Assembly (NCBI GenBank): GCA_002389705.1
Contig: DGQJ01000347.1
Coordinates: 14,774 to 20,496 of the forward strand
Length of the DNA stretch: 5,723 nucleotides
DNA from: Bacteroidales bacterium UBA4417
Lineage (GTDB): Bacteria; Bacteroidota; Bacteroidia; Bacteroidales; UBA4417
Direction: 5' to 3'
Position 1 is the first letter of the stretch; every line of letters starts with the position of its first letter. This document shows, one piece after another, positions 1 through 5,723 of this stretch. Both the position numbers and the translations under genes were made by a program. The notes beneath the pieces were generated by a model. That model was not told the DNA's origin. It searched no databases and worked only from the letters and a program-made list of their open reading frames with translations.

Positions 1-137
1 CCGCTGTTTCGAATGATTTCTATATTTCCTCAGTAAATAATTTGAATACACAGGTCTTAGGGAACCTACAGGAATTTTCATTTGGTGTTTGTGAAAAAGC
101 TTTTTTTCATGTAGGTTTGTATGCAATTAGCTTTTAA
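1..137 (+). CDS. Possible 3' end of an upstream gene (partial, uncertain)
   Basis: Reading from base 3, the frame stays open for 44 codons and stops at the TAA at 135-137, 11 nt before the start of the export lipoprotein gene. The translated tail ends in GLYAISF, and a terminal Phe after alternating hydrophobic residues is common in outer-membrane beta-barrel proteins. That is only a hint. The codons are more AT-rich than in the following genes, and an open run of this length can arise by chance. No family is recognised. If real, it would be directly upstream of the export operon on the same strand, with the candidate promoter lying inside its last codons. It could equally be plain intergenic DNA. 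Confidence 0.25.
   Translation, partial: AVSNDFYISSVNNLNTQVLGNLQEFSFGVCEKAFFHVGLYAISF
88..119 (+). promoter_or_regulatory. Candidate Bacteroidetes sigma-ABfr promoter for the export operon
   Basis: TTTG at 88-91 and TAGGTTTG at 112-119 are separated by 20 nt. This fits the Bacteroidetes primary promoter consensus (TTTG near -33, TAnnTTTG near -7). Transcription would start near 122-127, leaving a leader of roughly 25 nt before the ATG at 149. A perfect 12-bp palindrome, AAAAAGCTTTTT (94-105), lies in the spacer. No second match of this quality was seen in the 68-nt gap before the kinase gene, so the two genes are probably co-transcribed from here. Confidence 0.5.
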
Positions 138-148
138 AGGAAAAATTA

Positions 149-922
149 ATGCGAAAATATAAGCTGCTTCTGTTGTTTTTTGCCGGGTTACTTGCTTTGG
201 GCAGTTGCAGGTTCCGGAAGGATTTAACCTACCTTGCTGACCTTCAGAACGACTCCCTGCTCAGTAACATACCTGCTGCAGCCGCTAATTATACATTAAA
301 ACCCGATGATAACCTCTATGTTACCATACAGTCGGCGAATGAAGAAATTAACAAGATTTATAATGCAAACAATACTGCACAGGGTGGGGGATCGCAGTCG
401 TATACTGATCCTGCCGGGCAATACCTGTATGGTAACCTGGTTGACAAACAAGGCCTGGTTACCCTGCCTGTACTTGGATCTGTGCAGGTTGCGGGTCTTA
501 CTGTTTCCGAAGCTCAGGCAGCCATACAACTGAAAGCCAATGAGTTCATCAAGGAATCAGCTGTAAAAGTTAAACTCCTGAATTTTAAGGTTACTATCCT
601 GGGCGAAGTAAAATCACCAGGTCCGTATTATTTCTACGAAAACAGCGTGAACGCGCTGGATGCTGTAGCCCGTGCGGGTGGATTTACCGAAATGGCCCGG
701 TTAAATACCGTATTGGTGATGCGTAAAACCAGTTCGGGAACCATGAGCTACAGGTTAAATTTCAAAAACAGAAGCCTCCTGTCGCACCCGGCTTATTTTC
801 TTAAACCCAATGATGTGGTGTATGCCGAACCCGCCATGATGAAATCGGCAGTCATGAATTTTACTACTATTTCGATGGTGCTGAGTACGGTTACCTTCCT
901 GATGGTGGTATTTAAGTTATAA
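149..922 (+). CDS. wza: Wza-like polysaccharide export outer-membrane lipoprotein
   Basis: This 257-residue protein is likely the outer-membrane channel or adaptor through which capsule or exopolysaccharide leaves the cell. A lipoprotein signal peptide ends in the lipobox LGSC with the lipidated Cys at residue 20. A polysaccharide export (Poly_export) domain follows at about 48-147, opening with YTLKPDDNLYVTI. An SLBB-type domain (about 147-192) contains LGEVKSPGPYYF and the ARAGGFT segment. A short YFLKPNDVVYAEP element (216-228) follows. A hydrophobic helix (about 234-256) at the C-terminus fits the outer-membrane-spanning helix of Wza. It is shorter than E. coli Wza (about 380 residues) because it has one recognisable SLBB repeat, which is usual for Bacteroidetes members. 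The start is supported by the signal peptide and by AAAGGA at 136-141, 7 nt upstream. The neighbouring autokinase is its expected partner. The symbol denotes family resemblance, not proven orthology. Confidence 0.9.
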   Translation: MRKYKLLLLFFAGLLALGSCRFRKDLTYLADLQNDSLLSNIPAAAANYTLKPDDNLYVTIQSANEEINKIYNANNTAQGGGSQSYTDPAGQYLYGNLVDKQGLVTLPVLGSVQVAGLTVSEAQAAIQLKANEFIKESAVKVKLLNFKVTILGEVKSPGPYYFYENSVNALDAVARAGGFTEMARLNTVLVMRKTSSGTMSYRLNFKNRSLLSHPAYFLKPNDVVYAEPAMMKSAVMNFTTISMVLSTVTFLMVVFKL

Positions 923-950
923 AACGAAAGGGGTTTTTGCCTTTTGAGGC

Positions 951-1072
951 ACCGGTATAAAAATTACAAAGCTGTAAAAGAAATTTCAAAATGGCTAATT
1001 TAGAAGATCCCAACCTTACTTTTGCCCAGGACGATGAACTCCCTTCGAGTACCAAAGAGTATTTATACCGGT
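951..1072. repeat. Spaced 11-bp exact inverted repeat flanking the kinase gene start
   Basis: ACCGGTATAAA at 951-961 is the exact reverse complement of TTTATACCGGT at 1062-1072. The two arms are 100 nt apart and enclose the kinase start codon at 991. In mRNA they could pair and loop out the translation start. One such pair is near what chance would give in a window of this size, and the right arm lies inside codons 24-28 of the kinase gene, so function is not established. Confidence 0.3.
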
Positions 1073-3423
1073 TTATAAGCCTCTGGTATTGGTTTGCGCT
1101 CAGCCTCATCCTCGGGTTTGGAGGCGGCTACCTGTATTATCTTTACCAGGATCCTGTTTACCAGGTAAGTACCACCATCCTGGTGAAGCAGGATAGCAAA
1201 AGCAATTCCATTATCGGTTTTTTTGAAGAAAGCTGGGGAACCTATTCGCTTATCGACAACCAGATCGGCATCATAAAATCATATACCCTGAGCCGGCAGG
1301 CCATGGAATCGCTGAAATGGCGGGTGAACTGGTATAAAAAAGGCCTGTTTACCAATGAAGGTTTGTACAAATCAGAACCGTTTGACGTGATGGAAACCCC
1401 GGGGAAAATGAACCTCGAAGGAGTGCCACTTACCATTAAAATTTTATCACCCTCCACATACATGGTTACCTTCGAACCTCAAACCAGGTTCTGGCGGAAA
1501 AGCCAGTATGCGGCATTTTCGAAGGAATGTCGTTTCGGTGAACCGTTTACATCTGAAATTTTCAATTTTACCTTAGTTCCACGCGAAGGGACAGCAATGC
1601 CCGGAGCAGGATCCGAATATATTTTCTATTTCAACAATATTAACGGCCTGGTGGGTAGTTTCCTTGGCAAGTTGAATGTGGGCAAACTCAGTGAAAACTC
1701 AGAAATTTTAAGTCTTTCGGTGAAAGGAAATGAGCCAAGGCGCGACCTTGACTATCTCAACGAGTTGACAAAAACTTACATTCAATATGGTTTAAACGAG
1801 AAAAACAAAACTTCGGAAAATGCCATCCGGTTTATCGATATGCAACTTACGAGTGTGGGCGATTCATTACACCGGGCAGCGCAGCGCTTCAGCGAATTCA
1901 GGTCGTCGAATAAAATTGTAGATCTCTCGCAGGAAGGAACCATGGTGGTAAGTAAGCTGGCTGATCTGCAGAAGGAAAAGGCCATGTCGGATATGCGGCT
2001 GAAATATTTCCGAAACCTGAAAGCCTACCTGGGAAGTGCTGAGCAAATGAAACAGGTAGTGGCGCCATCCATTGTGGGTATTACCGATCCTCTTTTCAAC
2101 AACCTGGTAATGAAACTGATTGAGCTCTACGGCAAAAGGGAAGTGTTGTCGTTCAGCGCCAGCGAAAAATCGCCGAATTACGAGGTCCTGGACCGTGAAC
2201 TCAGGCTTACCCGGAAAAGCCTGGATGAAAGCCTGAACAATATCATGGCCAATGCCCAGAGCGAAGCCGACCAGATCGATGAACAAATCAGGAAATCGAG
2301 CAGCGAAATAGCCCAGTTGCCCGCCATTGAGCAGCAAATGATCGGCATCAAAGGCCGTTTCGAGATGAACAAGGAAATGAGCGACTTCCTTCAGAAAAAG
2401 AGGGCCGAAGCCGCGATCAGCCTGGCTTCGAATGCGCCCGATGCTTTTGTACTGGATGCTGCCTATCCCGAAACCACCAGCCAGCTGGGACCGCAGAAAT
2501 CGAAATTCGTGATGTTTGGTGTACTCATCGGGTTACTGGTCCCCATGCTTATCATTTTTATTTATGATTACCTCAACGACAAGGTGCGCAGTATGGAGCA
2601 GCTTGAACGCAAGACGAAATTACCCATTGTGGGTTCAATAGCTCACAACAATTACGAAACCGATTTTCCGGTAGTTGAACACCCGAAAGCCGCCATTTCG
2701 GAATCGTTCCGCGGTTTGCGCACCAACCTCAAGTTTATGTTGCCTGGGCAAACCAAAAAGGTGATTGCCGTTCACTCAACCATCCCCGGCGAGGGAAAAA
2801 CCTTTGTTTCGGTAAACCTGGCCAGCATTATTGCCATGAATAACCTGAGTGTGTTGTTGGTGGGATGCGATCTGCGCAAGCCAAGCCTGCAGAAACTTTT
2901 CGACCAGAAAAAAATCAATGGCTTAAGCAATTACCTGATCGGCCAGGTTAACCTCGATGAAATTGTTCAGCAAACCCATGTAAAGGGTCTTTCGTTTGTG
3001 CCTTCGGGGCAGGTGCCCCCTAACCCGGCCGAGTTGCTCGAGAACCCTCTTTTTGATACTTTCCTTGAAGAAGTACGTGCCCGTTTTGATATTGTGGTGA
3101 TGGATAACGCGCCAATTTCAATTATTACCGATAGCGTTATTGTAGGCCGAAAGGCCGATGCCAACTTATTTATCCTCAGGCAGGAGTACAGCCACCGCGA
3201 CCAGATTAAATTTGTGAATGAACTCGCCAAGCAGGAAAAGCTTCATAACATTGCCCTGGCGCTGAATGATGTTAAAGTAAAAAACTATGGATACGGATCG
3301 AGGAGGTATGGAGGCTACTATAATAATTATAAATACGGCGGCAATTACTATTCCGATATCCCCCGGCAGAAAATGTCGAAACGCTGGCTGAGCAAGCTGA
3401 AAAGGAATGATGAAAAAGATTAG
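991..3423 (+). CDS. wzc: Wzc-like polysaccharide co-polymerase / tyrosine autokinase (BY-kinase)
   Basis: This 810-residue inner-membrane protein should control polysaccharide chain length and export by ATP-dependent tyrosine autophosphorylation. A short cytoplasmic N-terminus leads to membrane helix 1 (about 31-52) and a Wzz-type domain. A long periplasmic region with helical, coiled-coil-like stretches (about 270-345 and 395-475) follows, then a GNVR-like segment with PAIEQQM (444-450). Helix 2 spans about 505-526. The cytoplasmic kinase has the EX2RX2R oligomerisation motif (E571, R574, R577), Walker A STIPGEGKT (596-604, K603), Walker A' VLLVGCDLRK (621-630) and Walker B IVVMD (701-705, D705). 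The tail at 766-787 has nine tyrosines in 22 residues, the expected phosphoacceptor cluster. In Walker A', the first Asp of the usual DxD is Gly (G625). The gene lies 68 nt after the export lipoprotein gene with no clear promoter between, so an operon is likely. The leader is A-rich without a Shine-Dalgarno. Fusion of membrane and kinase parts in one chain follows the proteobacterial arrangement, unlike the split Firmicutes CapA/CapB. Confidence 0.93.
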   Translation: MANLEDPNLTFAQDDELPSSTKEYLYRFISLWYWFALSLILGFGGGYLYYLYQDPVYQVSTTILVKQDSKSNSIIGFFEESWGTYSLIDNQIGIIKSYTLSRQAMESLKWRVNWYKKGLFTNEGLYKSEPFDVMETPGKMNLEGVPLTIKILSPSTYMVTFEPQTRFWRKSQYAAFSKECRFGEPFTSEIFNFTLVPREGTAMPGAGSEYIFYFNNINGLVGSFLGKLNVGKLSENSEILSLSVKGNEPRRDLDYLNELTKTYIQYGLNEKNKTSENAIRFIDMQLTSVGDSLHRAAQRFSEFRSSNKIVDLSQEGTMVVSKLADLQKEKAMSDMRLKYFRNLKAYLGSAEQMKQVVAPSIVGITDPLFNNLVMKLIELYGKREVLSFSASEKSPNYEVLDRELRLTRKSLDESLNNIMANAQSEADQIDEQIRKSSSEIAQLPAIEQQMIGIKGRFEMNKEMSDFLQKKRAEAAISLASNAPDAFVLDAAYPETTSQLGPQKSKFVMFGVLIGLLVPMLIIFIYDYLNDKVRSMEQLERKTKLPIVGSIAHNNYETDFPVVEHPKAAISESFRGLRTNLKFMLPGQTKKVIAVHSTIPGEGKTFVSVNLASIIAMNNLSVLLVGCDLRKPSLQKLFDQKKINGLSNYLIGQVNLDEIVQQTHVKGLSFVPSGQVPPNPAELLENPLFDTFLEEVRARFDIVVMDNAPISIITDSVIVGRKADANLFILRQEYSHRDQIKFVNELAKQEKLHNIALALNDVKVKNYGYGSRRYGGYYNNYKYGGNYYSDIPRQKMSKRWLSKLKRNDEKD

Positions 3424-3738
3424 GTTGCGATACTGATTTTGGGAATCCGGCTGTGTTGTTAATCTTGAGTGAGGACAGTTTGAACAGCAGCCGGCAGACT
3501 GATACCTGTGTTATTAGCCATCCTTTACCGCTTATCCGGATTGCAGTAATATCACAATCGGTGTTATATGCTGATGGGCTCAATTGATCTCCCGATACCG
3601 AAGTTCTGCGAACCAATTGCCTGGAAACTTAAACGCACATCTACTACATGCCTTAAATAACTGTAAGCCTGTAATATTGAACCAAAACCGAACAGATATT
3701 TAAACACGCCTGAAGAAGAATAACCGCAGCAAACTACC
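3424..3738. other. 315-nt intergenic region without a convincing gene
   Basis: No protein, tRNA or known RNA is recognised here. A hairpin lies at 3447-3494. The longest + frame starting with ATG noticed is 31 codons including stop (3568-3660) and matches nothing I know. On the minus strand, two overlapping frames in different phases stay open across the gap and into both neighbouring genes, without recognisable domains. A small direct repeat, CTGTAA, occurs at 3661-3666 and 3669-3674. TAATATTG at 3672-3679 is one base off the -7 promoter element but has no TTTG at the proper distance. The gap is long for an operon, so the downstream gene may have its own promoter, which I could not place. 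Confidence 0.6.
3447..3494 (+). terminator. Hairpin after the kinase gene; possible transcript end or 3' stabiliser
   Basis: CCGGCTG (3447-3453) pairs perfectly with CAGCCGG (3488-3494). The stem extends by TGTT (3454-3457) with AACA (3483-3486) across one bulged G at 3487, leaving a loop of about 25 nt. It begins 24 nt past the kinase stop codon, where a terminator would be expected. There is no run of T after the 3' arm, so it is not a canonical intrinsic terminator. It could protect the 3' end of the mRNA or be incidental. Confidence 0.35.
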
Positions 3739-5723
3739 ATGAGCCTTTCGAAGCGACACCAGAGACGAAAGAAATCCACCATTAATGTTGAGGCATTCAT
3801 GGTGAAATATGGGCTTCAAATTGCCGGTATTATGCTGATTGTTGGTGGTTTAATCTATTTGCTGGCCAGCAATGTAAAAATGTTCAGGGTTTCGGATTTG
3901 CTCAATACTTTTGCCAGTCACACTGACCAGGGATCGTACATTGTGCAATCCGCTACCTCAAACCTGCGGGGCTATTTTGCTCTTTTGATGTACCTGCCCG
4001 GAATACTCCTGGTTGGTTTGCCTGTTTTGCTGAAGAACAGGATTTCCCGCTGGCGGAATTTTCTTTCAGCCGCAGGAATTCTCCTGCTGGTTGTTTGCGA
4101 AATCAGGATCATGATGGGCGTCAGGAGTCATGAAATTGTATTGGGTTATTTCGTGATCTGGATTTCATTGATTATCGTACAACTGGGAGTTACTGCCGCC
4201 TCCCTGGCAGGCCGGAGTAGCTTTGCACTCAATGGCTCCATCGTATTATTTTTTATTTCCGTTTTCCTGGTCAGGTTAATTTATGGAGTAATTGTTCCCA
4301 ATTTAATTTATCTGTTTGTATTTCAGCTGGTTGTTTGCCTGTTTTGTTTCAGGTTCCAGTGGCGTTCATCTTTTGCCTTGCTTATGGCCTTATCCGTTTT
4401 TTATATCTCATATTATTTCATAAAACTGGTATTGGTGGCGGAGTTTGCAGCCGATGAAGCATCTGTTTATATGATTCCGTCCCTACTCGCCTGGTTCCTG
4501 TTAGCGGTAGTGGGATTCGGTGTTCTGCCGCCGGTGGTTGACCATCAGAAAATTATAGCAATCACCTGGGCATGGTTTCCTTTTGTTTCCTTTTTCGTGG
4601 TACTTTCATTTTGCCTGGGTTTTTATTTTAAAGCAGGTGCCAATTATCTGTATCTCGCCAGCTACAGCCTAGCCGTATTATTTTTGACTGGTATAGCTTT
4701 TTTTCTGCACAAAAAGGCGTGGCTCCGGAATAGTGATACCTTTTACCTGCTGTTGTGCCTGTTTTCGGCATTCCTGCTGCCCCAGTTTCTGGCAGCTGAT
4801 TTTTTCCTCTTTTTATCAGTTTCATTGTCAATAGCCCTGCTGGTAAGTGTGATGTTCACCGATTTGAAAATAAGTTTCAGACTTTCGCTGGGCCTGTACC
4901 TGCTAACCCTGGGTTTATACCTGTTTAAATGGATATTCGGGATTATTCCGGGTCTGATAAATCAGCGGGCGAGTGGACAGGTGTACGACCAGGGTTTTAT
5001 CTCCGGTGGACTGTTGTTACTGGCGCTGGCTTACTTTTTTTTCACCTTATTTCCCCGCCTTCTCGAAGACTATTCCTTTTCGCACACGCAGGCAAAAAAG
5101 TATAAAGCACTTGTAAGGGTTTGCTTCTACAGTATTTTGTATCTATCGGTATACCTGTTATTTGATTACCTGCTGGTAAGGCTTGTCACAGATTACAGGG
5201 CTAACTTTATTGAATGGGGATTTTATACTTATGCATTCCTGTTTTTTGTATTGTGGTCACAACCACCCAGGCACAGAAACAGTCAGAAATACCTGTTTTT
5301 CCTTTCGGTTGCCTTGATCATATTATACCTTGTATTTGTGCAGCCCGAAACCATATATTTCCGTACGCTCTACCTGGCTGGTACGGCTCCGGCTCTGTTT
5401 CCTTTTTTGCTGCACTATGCCTGCCTGGCCATGTTGTTAATTTATATTATCATGGTTCATAATAAGGTGCAGAAAGTAATTGTTAAGAGTCGTTTATTTT
5501 CGGGCATACGGATACTGACCGCAATTACTTTTCTTTGTTTCATCCTGCTTTCGGAATATGACCACCTGGTGTTGCTTACCCTGAGCCGTTTCAGCGGACA
5601 GCCTTCGTACGAAATGCTTCAGTATAATAAATTTATTCCTTATTCGGTAATCCTGATGCTGGTGGCTATCGCACTGCTGGTATGGTCGGTAATACATTAT
5701 ACCAGGTTGCTGCGAAGGATATC
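3739..5723 (+). CDS. Large polytopic membrane protein, DUF2339-like (3' end beyond window)
   Basis: The frame runs 661 codons from ATG 3739 to the right edge with no stop. An in-frame TAA at 3721-3723 sets the upstream limit, and this ATG is the first after it. No Shine-Dalgarno is evident, as expected in Bacteroidetes. The N-terminus is short and strongly basic (SKRHQRRKK, 4-12). About 20 hydrophobic segments follow, for example near 24-44, 78-98, 107-127, 132-154, 246-266, 275-297, 418-438, 459-483, 517-535, 547-572, 587-604 and 633-653. Soluble loops are short, the longest being about 45-77. The protein is rich in Leu, Phe and Tyr. The part near 605-661, with SEYDHL (605-610), a polar loop, a helix and basic RLLRR, resembles the C-terminal region of DUF2339 membrane proteins as I remember them. 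That family has no established function. The N-terminal coiled coil often seen in DUF2339 is absent. A polysaccharide polymerase or ligase is an alternative suggested only by the neighbours. That this is a real coding gene is very likely; the family is moderately uncertain. Confidence 0.8.
   Translation, partial: MSLSKRHQRRKKSTINVEAFMVKYGLQIAGIMLIVGGLIYLLASNVKMFRVSDLLNTFASHTDQGSYIVQSATSNLRGYFALLMYLPGILLVGLPVLLKNRISRWRNFLSAAGILLLVVCEIRIMMGVRSHEIVLGYFVIWISLIIVQLGVTAASLAGRSSFALNGSIVLFFISVFLVRLIYGVIVPNLIYLFVFQLVVCLFCFRFQWRSSFALLMALSVFYISYYFIKLVLVAEFAADEASVYMIPSLLAWFLLAVVGFGVLPPVVDHQKIIAITWAWFPFVSFFVVLSFCLGFYFKAGANYLYLASYSLAVLFLTGIAFFLHKKAWLRNSDTFYLLLCLFSAFLLPQFLAADFFLFLSVSLSIALLVSVMFTDLKISFRLSLGLYLLTLGLYLFKWIFGIIPGLINQRASGQVYDQGFISGGLLLLALAYFFFTLFPRLLEDYSFSHTQAKKYKALVRVCFYSILYLSVYLLFDYLLVRLVTDYRANFIEWGFYTYAFLFFVLWSQPPRHRNSQKYLFFLSVALIILYLVFVQPETIYFRTLYLAGTAPALFPFLLHYACLAMLLIYIIMVHNKVQKVIVKSRLFSGIRILTAITFLCFILLSEYDHLVLLTLSRFSGQPSYEMLQYNKFIPYSVILMLVAIALLVWSVIHYTRLLRRI

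Noticed and set aside
938..951. Small hairpin GCCT-TTTG-AGGC between the first two genes as a terminator
   Set aside because: The stem is only 4-5 bp and no T-run follows the 3' arm. The adjacent T-run precedes it, so termination between these genes is not supported.
1867..2337. 156-codon minus-strand open frame
   Set aside because: It lies wholly inside the well-supported kinase gene, has no recognisable domain and is best explained as an antisense shadow of that gene's codon bias.
3272..3616. 114-codon minus-strand open frame overlapping the kinase 3' end
   Set aside because: Its C-terminal half is antisense to the kinase tail and no family is recognised. It is kept only as part of the finding on the intergenic gap.
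3568..3660. 31-codon (with stop) + strand open frame in the gap
   Set aside because: It is short, has no ribosome-binding or domain evidence, and is within chance expectation for a 315-nt stretch.
3672..3679. TAATATTG as a -7 promoter element for the membrane protein gene
   Set aside because: It differs by one base from TAnnTTTG, and there is no TTTG or TTG about 20 nt upstream.
5214..5462. 82-codon + strand open frame in another phase
   Set aside because: It is an out-of-phase shadow inside the long membrane protein frame, which runs through this region without a stop.
3739..5723. Assigning the membrane protein as a Wzy O-antigen polymerase or WaaL ligase
   Set aside because: It has about 20 spans, against 10-14 typical for those enzymes. 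I do not see their characteristic large periplasmic loop, and the end of the visible sequence looks more like DUF2339.

Overview
The window looks like a chromosomal fragment from a Bacteroidetes (Bacteroidota) bacterium. Three things suggest this: the style of its polysaccharide-export lipoprotein and tyrosine autokinase, A-rich leaders in place of a strong Shine-Dalgarno before the second gene, and a good match to the Bacteroidetes promoter (TTTG, 20-nt gap, TAnnTTTG) ahead of the first complete gene. All recognisable genes lie on the + strand.

Layout. Positions 1-137 may hold the last 44 codons of an upstream gene, which is uncertain. A candidate promoter lies at 88-119. At 149-922 is a Wza-type outer-membrane polysaccharide export lipoprotein. 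After a 68-nt gap, 991-3423 encodes a Wzc-type chain-length determinant fused to a BY-kinase (bacterial tyrosine autokinase) domain with a tyrosine-rich tail. A 315-nt gap (3424-3738) holds no convincing gene but has a strong hairpin near its start. From 3739 to the right edge runs a 661-codon open frame, cut off by the window, that encodes a very hydrophobic protein with about 20 membrane segments. Its last visible part resembles the DUF2339 family of large predicted membrane proteins.

How the genes work together. The first two genes form the usual export and length-control pair of Wzy-dependent capsule or exopolysaccharide systems. The kinase sits in the inner membrane with a large periplasmic region and a cytoplasmic ATPase. 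Cycles of autophosphorylation on its C-terminal tyrosines are thought to control polymer length and engage the outer-membrane Wza channel. No glycosyltransferase, flippase, polymerase or phosphatase is recognisable in the window, so the polysaccharide cannot be predicted. The large membrane protein is separated by a longer gap and may be an independent unit. A role in the polysaccharide pathway is possible but rests only on proximity.

I see no RNA gene, CRISPR array, insertion sequence or clear mobile element. Most of the window is an ordinary polysaccharide-export locus. The parts most worth a second look are the kinase's altered Walker A' motif and tyrosine tail, the 3424-3738 gap, and the uncharacterised multi-span protein.
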